Source: Pseudomonas sp. Bout1 (GTDB taxonomy: Bacteria > Pseudomonadota > Gammaproteobacteria > Pseudomonadales > Pseudomonadaceae). From it: a stretch of DNA of 64,000 nucleotides. The stretch spans positions 5,161,001-5,225,000 of the forward strand of contig NZ_JAVIWK010000001.1 in NCBI RefSeq assembly GCF_034314165.1, in the 5' to 3' direction. Made by a program: the position numbers and the translations under genes. Below, piece after piece: positions 40,483 through 49,153 of the stretch. The stretch's first letter is position 1. Every line of letters begins with the position of its first letter. The notes beneath the pieces were generated by a model that made no database searches, had not been told where the DNA came from, and worked only from the letters and a program-made list of their open reading frames with translations.

Positions 40483-41088
40483 ATGAGCACCATTCGCGAG
40501 CGCAACAAAGAACTGATCCTGCGGGCTGCCAGTGAGGAGTTTGCCGACAAGGGCTTCGCCGCGACCAAAACCAGCGACATCGCCGCCAAGGCCGGGCTGC
40601 CCAAGCCCAACGTTTACTACTACTTCAAGTCCAAGGACAACCTCTACCGCGAGGTGCTCGAGAGCATTATCGAGCCGATCCTGGCCGCCTCCACGCCGTT
40701 CAATCCTGACGGCGACCCCAAGGAAGTGTTAAGCGGGTACATCCGCTCAAAAATCTGCATCTCGCGGGATTTGCCGTTCGCCTCGAAAGTGTTCGCCAGC
40801 GAAATCATGCACGGCGCCCCGCACCTGAGTGCCGAGCAGGTGGAACAGCTGAACGCCCAGGCCAAGCACAACATCAACTGCATCCAGAGCTGGGTGGACC
40901 GGGGGCTGATCGCACCGATCGACCCCAATCACCTGATGTTCAGCATCTGGGCGGCAACACAGACGTACGCAGATTTTGACTGGCAGATTTCGGCGGTGAC
41001 CGGGAAGGCCCGGCTGGATGAGGCGGATTACGAGGCGGCGGCGCAGACGATTATCCGGTTGGTGTTGAAGGGGTGTGAGCCGGACTGA
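40483..41088 (+). CDS. TetR-family regulator (RutR-like)
   Basis: 201 aa from the ATG at 40483. The N-terminal TetR helix-turn-helix is TKTSDIAAKAGLPKPNVYYY. The C-terminal ligand domain, with FASEIMHGAPHLS and WAATQTYADFDWQI, is of the RutR/YcdC type, whose members sense pyrimidines or related compounds. It is divergent from the LacI gene and upstream of the glyoxylate cluster. Control of purine/glyoxylate metabolism is a reasonable guess. No TetR-like operator was pinned down. Confidence 0.85.
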   Translation: MSTIRERNKELILRAASEEFADKGFAATKTSDIAAKAGLPKPNVYYYFKSKDNLYREVLESIIEPILAASTPFNPDGDPKEVLSGYIRSKICISRDLPFASKVFASEIMHGAPHLSAEQVEQLNAQAKHNINCIQSWVDRGLIAPIDPNHLMFSIWAATQTYADFDWQISAVTGKARLDEADYEAAAQTIIRLVLKGCEPD

Positions 41089-41161
41089 TAGACCGTGGTG
41101 TAGTCATCGCAGGCAACTGGATTTGTGCCGGACACAGAATGTATGAACGACAGAGGTCCCC

Positions 41162-41187
41162 TGTGGGAGCGGGCTTGCCCGCGATAG
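41162..41187. repeat. REP element, single copy 5' of the RAYT gene
   Basis: TGTGGGAGCGGGCTTGCCCG followed by CGATAG, a REP of the same class as the pair on the other side of the transposase gene. It is oriented so that the gene is bracketed by inverted copies. Confidence 0.85.
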
Positions 41188-41281
41188 CTATCTCCCGGAC
41201 ACATCCCGCCAAAATCTGGAACACCCCTTAAAACATTCCCATCTAGCCTTTCAGAACTCACTTCTGCAAAGGGGCAACGGA

Positions 41282-41740
41282 ATGCCTGATCTACCCGCTT
41301 CATCTCGTCTACGCACAGGCCGCTATGACGAACCCAACCGAATTTATCTTCTGACCAGCAACACACTGCATCGCGAACCCATATTCAGCGACTTCAAGCT
41401 AGGCAGACTGGTGGTGCAGCAATTCAGAATTGCGCAAAGCCAGCGATTGGCAACCTCACTCGCCTGGGTAGTGATGCCCGATCATTTCCACTGGTTGATT
41501 TCGCTGGAAAACGGTTCGTTGGCTGACCTGATGCGCCAAGTCAAATCCAAAAGTACTCGAGTCGTGAATGCCGTTGGCGGGCGAAAAGGGCGTCTTTGGC
41601 AACCAGGTTTCCATGATCATGCCGTGCGGCGCGAAGAAAACCTTGAGGGCATAGCTCGGTACATCGTGGCCAACCCCTTGAGGGCGGGGCTGGTGAAAAA
41701 ATATGGCGACTACCCACTGTGGGATGCGATCTGGCTTTGA
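41282..41740 (+). CDS. REP-associated tyrosine transposase (RAYT)
   Basis: 152 aa single-strand transposase of the IS200/IS605-like Y1 superfamily. The metal-binding HxH is in VVMPDHFHWL (His68, His70) and the catalytic tyrosine is in IARYIVANPLRAGL (Tyr127). LWQPGFHDHAVR is a further RAYT-specific block. These genes are single-copy, not self-mobilising, and thought to spread REP/REPIN sequences. REPs of matching sequence flank it (41162 and 41761), the typical REPtron layout. Confidence 0.93.
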   Translation: MPDLPASSRLRTGRYDEPNRIYLLTSNTLHREPIFSDFKLGRLVVQQFRIAQSQRLATSLAWVVMPDHFHWLISLENGSLADLMRQVKSKSTRVVNAVGGRKGRLWQPGFHDHAVRREENLEGIARYIVANPLRAGLVKKYGDYPLWDAIWL

Positions 41741-41760
41741 CTGGAGACCGAGTTGCCGCC

Positions 41761-41834
41761 ATCGCGGGCAAGCCCGCTCCCACATTTTGATTTGTGAATA
41801 CATTCAACTGTGGGAGCTGGCTTGCCTGCGATGA
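41761..41834. repeat. REP inverted pair 3' of the RAYT gene
   Basis: ATCGCGGGCAAGCCCGCTCC (from 41761) and TGTGGGAGCTGGCTTGCCTG (from 41809) form an inverted pair, the second being of the slightly different GCTGGCTTGCCTGCG subtype. With the copy at 41162 it brackets the transposase gene. Confidence 0.9.
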
Positions 41835-41855
41835 CTATCCATCAGTCACTTCAAA

Positions 41856-42296
41856 TCAGGCAGTTACCCCCGCATCCGCCCACAACCCCTGCCCCTCGAT
41901 GGCACTGATCGCGCACTGCTCGTCAATATCCGACGTATCACCACTGATCCCGATCGCCCCCAGCACCACGCCAGCCTGATCCCGAATCAATACCCCGCCC
42001 GGTGCCGGCACCACGCTGCCCTGCCCAAAACTGTTCAACGCCGCAATAAACGCCGGCCGCTGTTGCGCATCCAGCGCCAGCAATCGCGAGCCCTTGCCCA
42101 GGGCAATCGCCCCCCAAGCCTTGCCGATCGCGATCTGCGGGCGCAACAGGCTTGCGCCATCTTCACGCTGCAACGTAATCAAATGCCCGCCGCTGTCGAG
42201 CACCGCGATGGTCAGCGGTGCCGACGAAATGGTGCGGCCTGCCGCAATGGCGTGGCTGGCCAGGTTGACTGCGACTTTCAAGGTTAAAGCGCTCAT
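41856..42296 (-). CDS. GlcG/HbpS-domain protein
   Basis: 146 aa from the ATG at 42296. The single GlcG/HbpS (DUF336) domain has APLTIAVLDSGGHLITLQRE and the C-terminal GAIGISGDTSDIDEQCA. Members accompany glycolate and glyoxylate genes (GlcG) or bind haem (HbpS); enzymatic function is unproven. It is divergent from gcl, and a TTGTATACAA palindrome stands in front of each gene, so both probably share a regulator. No signal peptide is evident. Confidence 0.82.
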   Translation of the reverse strand: MSALTLKVAVNLASHAIAAGRTISSAPLTIAVLDSGGHLITLQREDGASLLRPQIAIGKAWGAIALGKGSRLLALDAQQRPAFIAALNSFGQGSVVPAPGGVLIRDQAGVVLGAIGISGDTSDIDEQCAISAIEGQGLWADAGVTA

Positions 42297-42388
42297 GGGT
42301 GCCGTCCTTATCTTGTTATGGGGAAAGCCGTGGGGCTCTGTTTGATCAGAAGCCGGATCCAACAAATAGAACACAATAGATTTATTTT

Positions 42389-42398
42389 TTGTATACAA
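42389..42398. promoter_or_regulatory. TTGTATACAA palindrome, copy 1
   Basis: A perfect 10-bp palindrome 92 bp upstream of the GlcG-like gene (minus strand). It fits the GntR/FadR-type consensus TNGT-n-ACNA. An identical copy lies 130 bp away, in front of gcl. Confidence 0.55.
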
Positions 42399-42527
42399 TA
42401 TTTCGAAACATACGCTCCACATGTCGAAAAAACCTTATCCAGGAGCCTTCCGACGAACGTAAAGGCCAGCCAAGAAAATGGATTGACCTGCCCCGCTCGC
42501 CGTGAATACACTTCGGACAAACACCAC

Positions 42528-42537
42528 TTGTATACAA
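42528..42537. promoter_or_regulatory. TTGTATACAA palindrome, copy 2, before gcl
   Basis: Identical to copy 1 and located 27 bp before the gcl start codon, where a bound repressor would block transcription initiation or early elongation. No GntR-type gene is in the window, so the regulator must be encoded elsewhere. Confidence 0.55.
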
Positions 42538-42564
42538 TTACAAAACGCAAGAGGCACCAAAACC

Positions 42565-44340
42565 ATGAGCAAAATGAGAGCAATCGAAGCCGCCGTCCTG
42601 GTGATGCGCCGTGAAGGGGTCGATACCGCCTTCGGTATCCCGGGCGCCGCGATCAACCCGCTGTATTCGGCCTTGCAGAAGGTCGGTGGCATCGATCACG
42701 TCCTTGCTCGCCACGTTGAAGGCGCCTCGCACATGGCCGAGGGCTACACCCGCACCAAGGCCGGCAATATCGGCGTGTGCATCGGCACATCGGGCCCGGC
42801 GGGCACCGACATGGTCACCGGCCTGTACAGCGCCTGGGCCGACTCGATCCCGATCCTGTGCATCACCGGCCAGGCGCCGCGTGCACGGATGCACAAGGAA
42901 GACTTCCAGGCTGTCGACATCACCAGCATCGTCAAGCCGGTGACCAAGTGGGCGACCATGGTCATGGAGCCCGGCCAGGTGCCGTATGCCTTCCAGAAAG
43001 CCTTTTATGAGATGCGCTCCGGCCGCCCTGGCCCAGTGCTGATCGACCTGCCGTTCGACGTGCAAATGGCCGAGATCGAATTCGACATCGACGCCTACCA
43101 GCCGCTGCCCCTGGCCAAGCCGTTGGCGACCCGCATCCAGGTGGAAAAAGCCCTGGCACTGCTGGACCAGGCTGAACGCCCATTGCTGGTGAGCGGTGGC
43201 GGCGTGATCAACGCCGACGCCAGCGAACTGTTGGTGGAGTTCGCCGAGTTGACCGGCATCCCGGTGATCCCGACCCTGATGGGCTGGGGCACGATCCCGG
43301 ACGATCACCCACTGATGGTGGGCATGGTCGGCCTGCAAACGTCCCACCGTTATGGCAACGCGACACTGCTCAAATCGGACGTGGTGCTGGGCATCGGCAA
43401 CCGCTGGGCCAACCGCCATACCGGTTCGGTGGAGGTGTACACCGAGGGCCGAAAATTCATTCACGTGGACATCGAGCCGACGCAAATCGGCCGTGTATTT
43501 ACGCCGGACCTGGGCATCGTTTCCGACGCCGGTTCTGCCCTGACGATGTTCATTGAAGTGGCCCGCGAGTGGAAAGCCGCTGGCAAACTCAAGGACCGCA
43601 GCGCCTGGCTGCACGATTGCCAGCAACGCAAGGCCACCCTGCACCGCAAGACCCACTTCGACAACGTGCCGGTCAAGCCGCAACGGGTGTACGAGGAGAT
43701 GAACCAGGTGTTCGGCAAAGACACCTGCTACGTCAGCACCATTGGCCTGTCGCAGATTGCCGGCGCACAGTTCCTGCACGTCTATAAACCCCGCCACTGG
43801 ATCAACTGTGGCCAGGCCGGCCCGTTGGGCTGGACCATTCCGGCGGCGCTGGGTGTGGTCAAGGCAGATCCGACCCGCAAAGTCGTGGCGCTGTCGGGCG
43901 ACTATGACTTCCAGTTCATGATCGAAGAGCTGGCGGTGGGCGCGCAGTTCAAGCTGCCGTACATCCACGTGGTAGTGAACAACTCCTACCTGGGGTTGAT
44001 CCGCCAGGCCCAGCGCGGGTTTGAAATGGACTACTGCGTGCAGCTGTCCTTCGACAACCTCAATGCGCCGGAACTCAACGGGTATGGCGTCGACCACGTA
44101 GCCGTCGCCGAAGGCCTGGGTTGCAAGGCCCTGCGGGTGTTCGAGCCGGGCCAGATCCAGCCTGCACTGCGCAAGGCTCTGGAAATGATCGAAGAATTCA
44201 AGGTTCCGGTGATCGTTGAGATTATTCTGGAGCGGGTGACCAATATTTCCATGGGCACCGAAATCAACGCCGTCAACGAATTCGAAGACCTGGCATTGGT
44301 GGGCAACGACGCACCGACCGCCATCTCACTGCTCGATTAA
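42565..44340 (+). CDS. gcl: Glyoxylate carboligase
   Basis: 591 aa ThDP-dependent enzyme. It condenses two glyoxylates to tartronate semialdehyde and CO2. In GCL the glutamate that activates ThDP in other family members is replaced by valine; here HVEGASH gives Val51, confirming the family. The FAD-binding middle domain and the C-terminal ThDP motif [16 protein letters not shown]...NNSYLG are complete. The ATG at 42565 follows AAGAGG; an upstream in-frame ATG at 42502 lies before the operator. It is first in gcl-hyi-glxR-ttuD-pyk, which funnels purine- or glycolate-derived glyoxylate to pyruvate. Confidence 0.97.
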   Translation: MSKMRAIEAAVLVMRREGVDTAFGIPGAAINPLYSALQKVGGIDHVLARHVEGASHMAEGYTRTKAGNIGVCIGTSGPAGTDMVTGLYSAWADSIPILCITGQAPRARMHKEDFQAVDITSIVKPVTKWATMVMEPGQVPYAFQKAFYEMRSGRPGPVLIDLPFDVQMAEIEFDIDAYQPLPLAKPLATRIQVEKALALLDQAERPLLVSGGGVINADASELLVEFAELTGIPVIPTLMGWGTIPDDHPLMVGMVGLQTSHRYGNATLLKSDVVLGIGNRWANRHTGSVEVYTEGRKFIHVDIEPTQIGRVFTPDLGIVSDAGSALTMFIEVAREWKAAGKLKDRSAWLHDCQQRKATLHRKTHFDNVPVKPQRVYEEMNQVFGKDTCYVSTIGLSQIAGAQFLHVYKPRHWINCGQAGPLGWTIPAALGVVKADPTRKVVALSGDYDFQFMIEELAVGAQFKLPYIHVVVNNSYLGLIRQAQRGFEMDYCVQLSFDNLNAPELNGYGVDHVAVAEGLGCKALRVFEPGQIQPALRKALEMIEEFKVPVIVEIILERVTNISMGTEINAVNEFEDLALVGNDAPTAISLLD

Positions 44341-44350
44341 GGAGAACCCC

Positions 44351-45133
44351 ATGCCGCGTTTTGCCGCCAACCTGTCCATGCTGTTTACCGAACAGGACTT
44401 TCTTGCCCGTTTCAAAGCCGCCGCCGACGCGGGCTTCAGTGGCGTGGAATACCTGTTTCCCTATGAATTCAGCTCGGCTGAAATCAAGGCGCAACTCGAT
44501 GCCCACGGCCTGTCCCAAGTGCTGTTCAACCTGCCGGCCGGTGACTGGGCCAAGGGCGAACGCGGCCTGGCGTGCCACCCGGATCGGGTCGAGGAGTTCC
44601 GCGCCGGGGTCAACCTGGCCATCGTCTACGCCCAGGTACTGGGCAATACCCAGATCAACTGCCTGGCGGGGATTCGGCCTGCCGGTGTGGATGACGCGAC
44701 GCTTGAAAAAACCTTCGTCGCCAACCTCAAGTACGCCGCCGACAAGCTGCAGGCGGTGGGCATCAAGCTGGTGATGGAAGCCATCAACACCCGCGACATT
44801 CCGGGTTTCTACCTGAACAACACGGCGCAGGCCCTGTCGATTCGCGAGCAGGTGGGCAGTGCCAACCTGTTCCTGCAATACGACATCTATCACATGCAAA
44901 TCATGGAAGGCGACCTGGCCCGCACCATGGCTGCGCACCTGGGTGAGATCAACCACATCCAGCTGGCAGACAACCCGGGGCGCAACGAGCCGGGCACCGG
45001 TGAGATCAACTACCGCTTCCTGTTCGAACATTTGGACCGCATTGGTTATCAGGGTTGGGTCGGCTGTGAGTACAAGCCGTTGACCACCACCGAAGCGGGT
45101 TTGGGTTGGTTGAAAACCCATAACGCGATCTAA
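44351..45133 (+). CDS. hyi: Hydroxypyruvate isomerase
   Basis: 260 aa TIM-barrel of the AP-endonuclease-2 superfamily. It starts PRFAANLSMLFTEQDFLARF, typical of Hyi. Metal-binding and catalytic residues are in LVMEAINTRDIPGF, QYDIYHMQIMEGD and GWVGCEYKP. It interconverts hydroxypyruvate and tartronate semialdehyde. It is ten bases after gcl with a strong AAGGAG site; a REP pair follows before glxR. Confidence 0.95.
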   Translation: MPRFAANLSMLFTEQDFLARFKAAADAGFSGVEYLFPYEFSSAEIKAQLDAHGLSQVLFNLPAGDWAKGERGLACHPDRVEEFRAGVNLAIVYAQVLGNTQINCLAGIRPAGVDDATLEKTFVANLKYAADKLQAVGIKLVMEAINTRDIPGFYLNNTAQALSIREQVGSANLFLQYDIYHMQIMEGDLARTMAAHLGEINHIQLADNPGRNEPGTGEINYRFLFEHLDRIGYQGWVGCEYKPLTTTEAGLGWLKTHNAI

Positions 45134-45170
45134 CCCACAACACAGAACCCAATGTGAAAGCAGGGCTTGT

Positions 45171-45255
45171 GTGGGAGCTGGCTTGCCTGAGATGCAGGCA
45201 ACTCGGTCTCTCAGTTAAACCGAGGTGATGCCATCGCAGGCAAGCCAGCTCCCAC
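45171..45255. repeat. REP inverted pair between hyi and glxR
   Basis: GTGGGAGCTGGCTTGCCTGA at 45171 pairs with an inverted copy (ATCGCAGGCAAGCCAGCTCC) ending about 45255. It lies inside an operon, so it would form a large hairpin in the polycistronic message. Confidence 0.9.
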
Positions 45256-45296
45256 AAAAAGCAGCTCTCACATCGAATAAAGAGAGGATTTTCGTC

Positions 45297-46187
45297 ATGG
45301 CTAAAATCGGATTTATCGGCACCGGCATCATGGGCCAACCCATGGCCGCCAACCTGCAAAAGGCTGGTCACCAACTGTTCCTGTCCGAGCACCACGGCAA
45401 GGCCCCGGCCGAGCTGATCAACGCGGGCGCGGTGGCCCTGGCCAACCCGCAGCAAGTGGCCCAGGAAGCCGAGTTCATCATCGTCATGGTGCCCGACACC
45501 CCGCAGGTCGACGATGTGCTGTTCCGCGCCGACGGCGTTGCCGCAGGCCTGGGGCCGAACAAAGTGGTGATCGACATGAGCTCGATCTCGCCGACCGCCA
45601 CCAAGGCGTTCGCCGCGAAGATCAACGAGACCGGCGCGCGCTACCTCGACGCTCCGGTGTCGGGCGGCGAAGTAGGTGCCAAGGCCGGCACCCTGAGCAT
45701 CATGATCGGCGGCGACCCGCACACCTTCGAACGCGCCCTGGCGCTGTTCCAGGCCATGGGCAAGAACATCACCCTGGTGGGCGGCAATGGCGATGGCCAG
45801 ACCGCCAAGGTGGCCAACCAGATCATCGTTGCGCTGAACATCCAGGCGGTGGCCGAAGCGCTGCTGTTCGCCTCGAAAAACGGCGCAGACCCGGCCAAGG
45901 TGCGTGAAGCGCTGATGGGTGGTTTTGCCTCCTCGAAAATCCTCGAAGTGCATGGCGAGCGGATGATCAAAGGCACCTTCGACCCGGGCTTTCGCATCAA
46001 CCTGCACCAGAAGGATTTGAACCTGGCGTTGGCGGGTGCCAAGGAGCTGGGGATCAACCTGCCGAACACCGCTGGCACCCAACAGGTGTTCAGCACCTGC
46101 ACCGCCATCGGCGGCGGCAACTGGGACCACTCGGCGCTGATCAAGGGCCTGGAACATATGGCGAATTTTTCGATTCGCGATAAATAA
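45297..46187 (+). CDS. glxR: Tartronate semialdehyde reductase
   Basis: 296 aa beta-hydroxyacid dehydrogenase. The N-terminal Rossmann motif is KIGFIGTGIMGQPMAANL. The substrate-binding signature DAPVSGGEVGAKAGTL and the catalytic-lysine helix GQTAKVANQIIVALN follow. It reduces tartronate semialdehyde to D-glycerate with NADH. The ATG at 45297 follows AGAGAGG. Confidence 0.95.
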   Translation: MAKIGFIGTGIMGQPMAANLQKAGHQLFLSEHHGKAPAELINAGAVALANPQQVAQEAEFIIVMVPDTPQVDDVLFRADGVAAGLGPNKVVIDMSSISPTATKAFAAKINETGARYLDAPVSGGEVGAKAGTLSIMIGGDPHTFERALALFQAMGKNITLVGGNGDGQTAKVANQIIVALNIQAVAEALLFASKNGADPAKVREALMGGFASSKILEVHGERMIKGTFDPGFRINLHQKDLNLALAGAKELGINLPNTAGTQQVFSTCTAIGGGNWDHSALIKGLEHMANFSIRDK

Positions 46188-46201
46188 CCCCTGCCCTTCC
46201 C

Positions 46202-46285
46202 TGTAGGAGCCGGCTTGCCGGCGATGAGGCCAGCAGCTTCACCGCCAGCCTTCAGGCCGCCATCGCCGGCAAGCCGGCTCCTACA
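46202..46285. repeat. REP inverted pair between glxR and ttuD
   Basis: A perfect 25-bp inverted repeat, TGTAGGAGCCGGCTTGCCGG plus CGATG (46202-46226) and its reverse complement (46261-46285). This is the most symmetrical REP pair in the window and the second inside this operon. Confidence 0.92.
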
Positions 46286-46330
46286 GTTTTTGCATTGCCT
46301 CTAATAACAAGAACCCCCGGGAGCCCGCTT

Positions 46331-47626
46331 ATGTCGGTCGATCCGCAACACCTGCTTCGCGAGCTGTTTGCCACAGCCATCGACGCCGCCCACCCCCGGC
46401 AAGTCCTCGAACCTTATCTGCCCGCCGACCGCAGCGGCCGCGTCATCGTGATCGGCGCCGGCAAAGCCGCCGCCGCCATGGCGCTGGTGGTGGAAAACTG
46501 CTGGCAAGGCGAAGTCACCGGCCTGGTGGTCACCCGTTACGGCCACGGTGCGCCCTGCAAGAAAATCGAAGTGGTCGAAGCCGCGCACCCGGTGCCGGAT
46601 GCCGCAGGCCAAGCCGTGGCCAAGCGTGTGCTGGAGCTGATCAGCAACCTGGGCGAAGACGACCGGGTGATCTTTCTGCTGTCTGGCGGTGGCTCTGCGC
46701 TGCTTGCCCTGCCGGCCGCGGGCATCACCCTGGCGGACAAGCAAACAATCAACAAAGCCCTGCTCAAATCCGGCGCCACCATTGGCGAGATGAACTGCGT
46801 GCGCAAGCACCTCTCGGCAATCAAGGGTGGCCGCCTGGCCCGGGCCAGCTGGCCGGCCACGGTCTATACCTATGCGATTTCCGATGTGCCGGGCGACCAG
46901 GCCACCGTCATCGCGTCAGGGCCTACCGTCGGCGATCCGAGTACTTCGCAACAGGCGCTGGCAATCCTCAAGCGCTACCAGATTGAAATCCCGGCATCGG
47001 TACGCAGTTGGCTGCAAAGCCCGGAGTCGGAAACCGTCAAGCCCGGCGACCCGGTCCTCGCCCGCAGCCACTTCCAGCTGATCGCCCGCCCACAGCAATC
47101 GCTGGAAGCGGTGGCGGTAAAAGTCCGCCAGGCCGGTTTCAGCCCGCTGATCCTCGGCGACCTGGAAGGTGAAGCCCGCGACGTGGCCAAGGTGCATGCC
47201 GGCATCGCCCGGCAGATCATCCAGCACGGCCAGCCGCTGGCGGCGCCTTGCGTGATCATTTCCGGCGGCGAAACCACCGTGACGGTGCGCGGCAATGGCC
47301 GTGGCGGGCGCAATGCCGAATTCCTCCTTAGCCTCACCGACAGCCTCAAGGGCCTGCCCGGCGTCTACGCCCTGGCCGGTGACACCGACGGCATCGACGG
47401 CTCCGAAGACAATGCCGGCGCGATCATGACGCCCACCAGCTACGCCCGCGCCGAGGCCATGGGTTTGAGCGCCAGTGATGAGCTGGACAACAACAATGGC
47501 TATGGCTATTTCGCGGCCCTCGACGGGTTGATCATCACCGAGCCGACCCGCACCAACGTCAACGATTTTCGCGCCATTCTGATTCTTGAAAGCCCTGAAA
47601 GAGAGTCCCCTGAACATGACGCCTGA
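46331..47626 (+). CDS. ttuD: Glycerate 2-kinase / hydroxypyruvate reductase (TtuD, MOFRL family)
   Basis: 431 aa. The N-terminal DUF4147 domain has VIVIGAGKAAAAMA and LLSGGGSALLALPA. The C-terminal MOFRL domain has SGGETTVTVRGNGRGGRNAE and AGDTDGIDGSEDNAGA. The family has been annotated as hydroxypyruvate reductase (TtuD), but members biochemically phosphorylate glycerate at O-2. Kinase activity would give 2-phosphoglycerate, which enolase turns into PEP, the substrate of the next gene. It overlaps pyk by 11 bases. Confidence 0.88.
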   Translation: MSVDPQHLLRELFATAIDAAHPRQVLEPYLPADRSGRVIVIGAGKAAAAMALVVENCWQGEVTGLVVTRYGHGAPCKKIEVVEAAHPVPDAAGQAVAKRVLELISNLGEDDRVIFLLSGGGSALLALPAAGITLADKQTINKALLKSGATIGEMNCVRKHLSAIKGGRLARASWPATVYTYAISDVPGDQATVIASGPTVGDPSTSQQALAILKRYQIEIPASVRSWLQSPESETVKPGDPVLARSHFQLIARPQQSLEAVAVKVRQAGFSPLILGDLEGEARDVAKVHAGIARQIIQHGQPLAAPCVIISGGETTVTVRGNGRGGRNAEFLLSLTDSLKGLPGVYALAGDTDGIDGSEDNAGAIMTPTSYARAEAMGLSASDELDNNNGYGYFAALDGLIITEPTRTNVNDFRAILILESPERESPEHDA

Positions 47627-49031
47627 CAAGAAGGTCAAAATCCTCGCCACGCTGGGCCCGGCCACCGACAGCATCGACGACATCCGCGAGCTGGTGGAAG
47701 CCGGGGTGAACATCTTCCGCCTGAACTTCAGCCATGGCGATCACGCCGACCATGCCCAGCGCTACCAGTGGATTCGCCAGGTGGAGCGCCAGCTGAACTA
47801 CCCACTTGGCATCCTGATGGACCTGCAAGGGCCGAAACTGCGGGTTGGACGTTTTGCCGAGGGCAAGGTGCAACTGATTCGCGGCCAGGCCCTGCGCCTG
47901 GACCTGGACCCAACGCCCGGCGACCAACGGCGAGTCAACCTGCCGCACCCGGAAATCATCGCGGCCCTGCAGCCCGGCATGGACCTGTTGCTGGACGACG
48001 GCAAGCTGCGCCTGCGGGTGATCACCAAGCACGCCGACGCCATCGACACCACCGTGCTCAACGGCGGCGAACTGTCGGACCGCAAAGGCGTTAACGTACC
48101 CCAGGCGTTGCTGGAACTCAGCCCGCTGACGGCCAAGGATCGCCGCGACCTGAGCTTCGGCCTGGAGCTGGGTGTGGACTGGGTCGCACTGTCGTTTGTG
48201 CAACGCCCGGAAGATATCCGTGAAGCCCGCGAGTTGATCGGCGACAAGGCGTTCCTGATGGCCAAGATCGAGAAGCCGTCGGCAGTGAAACACCTGCGGG
48301 AAATCGCCGAACTGAGCGACGCGATCATGGTCGCCAGAGGGGATCTGGGTGTGGAAGTGCCGGCGGAAAGCGTGCCGCAAATCCAGAAGGACATCATTGG
48401 GATCTGCCGCCAATTGGGCAAACCGGTGGTGGTGGCCACGCAGATGCTCGAATCCATGCGCTTCTCCCCGGCGCCGACCCGTGCCGAAGTCACCGACGTG
48501 GCCAATGCGGTGGCTGAAGGTGCGGACGCGGTGATGCTCTCGGCGGAAACTGCTTCCGGTGAATACCCGCTGGAAGCTGTGCTGATGATGAGCAAGATCA
48601 TTCGCCAGGTGGAAAACGGCCCGGACTATCAAACCCAGCTGGACGTCAGCCGGCCCAAGGCGGATGCCACGGTGTCGGACGCCATCAGCTGCGCGATTCG
48701 CCGTATCAGCAGCATCCTGCCGGTGGCGGTGCTGGTGAACTACAGCGAATCCGGCACCTCCAGCCTGCGGGCCGCACGGGAACGGCCGGCAGTGCCGATC
48801 CTGAACCTGACGCCGAACCTGTCCACGGCGCGGCGCCTGAGCCTGGCGTGGGGCGTGCACTCGGTGGTGAATGACCGGCTGCGGCAGGTGGATGAGGTGT
48901 GCTCCACGGCGCTGGAGATTGCCCAGGCCCAAGGCATGGCGCAGCGTGGGGATACGCTGGTGATTACCGCTGGCGTGCCGTTCGGGCAGCCGGGGTCGAC
49001 CAATTCGCTGCGTATCGAGACGTTGATCTAG
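47616..49031 (+). CDS. pyk: Pyruvate kinase
   Basis: 471 aa of the PykF-type, starting KKVKILATLGPATDS. The catalytic signature LMAKIEKPSAVKHLREI contains the active-site lysine. MVARGDLGVEVP is present, and the C-terminal allosteric domain carries LVNYSESGTSS. It converts PEP to pyruvate and makes ATP. As the last gene of the gcl operon it completes the path from glyoxylate to pyruvate. A REP pair follows it. Confidence 0.95.
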   Translation: MTPDKKVKILATLGPATDSIDDIRELVEAGVNIFRLNFSHGDHADHAQRYQWIRQVERQLNYPLGILMDLQGPKLRVGRFAEGKVQLIRGQALRLDLDPTPGDQRRVNLPHPEIIAALQPGMDLLLDDGKLRLRVITKHADAIDTTVLNGGELSDRKGVNVPQALLELSPLTAKDRRDLSFGLELGVDWVALSFVQRPEDIREARELIGDKAFLMAKIEKPSAVKHLREIAELSDAIMVARGDLGVEVPAESVPQIQKDIIGICRQLGKPVVVATQMLESMRFSPAPTRAEVTDVANAVAEGADAVMLSAETASGEYPLEAVLMMSKIIRQVENGPDYQTQLDVSRPKADATVSDAISCAIRRISSILPVAVLVNYSESGTSSLRAARERPAVPILNLTPNLSTARRLSLAWGVHSVVNDRLRQVDEVCSTALEIAQAQGMAQRGDTLVITAGVPFGQPGSTNSLRIETLI

Positions 49032-49046
49032 CGCCTGTAAGGGCCT

Positions 49047-49121
49047 CATCGCGGGCAAGCCCGGCTCCCACATTTTGATTTGTGAACCCCTTCAAATGTG
49101 GGAGCTGGCTTGCCTGCGATT
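49047..49121. repeat. REP inverted pair after pyk
   Basis: ATCGCGGGCAAGCCCGGCTC (from 49048) and TGTGGGAGCTGGCTTGCCTG (from 49097) form an inverted pair between pyk and the urea transporter gene. Confidence 0.88.
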
Positions 49122-49153
49122 GGGGGCAACTCGGTCCCTCAGACTCACCTACC

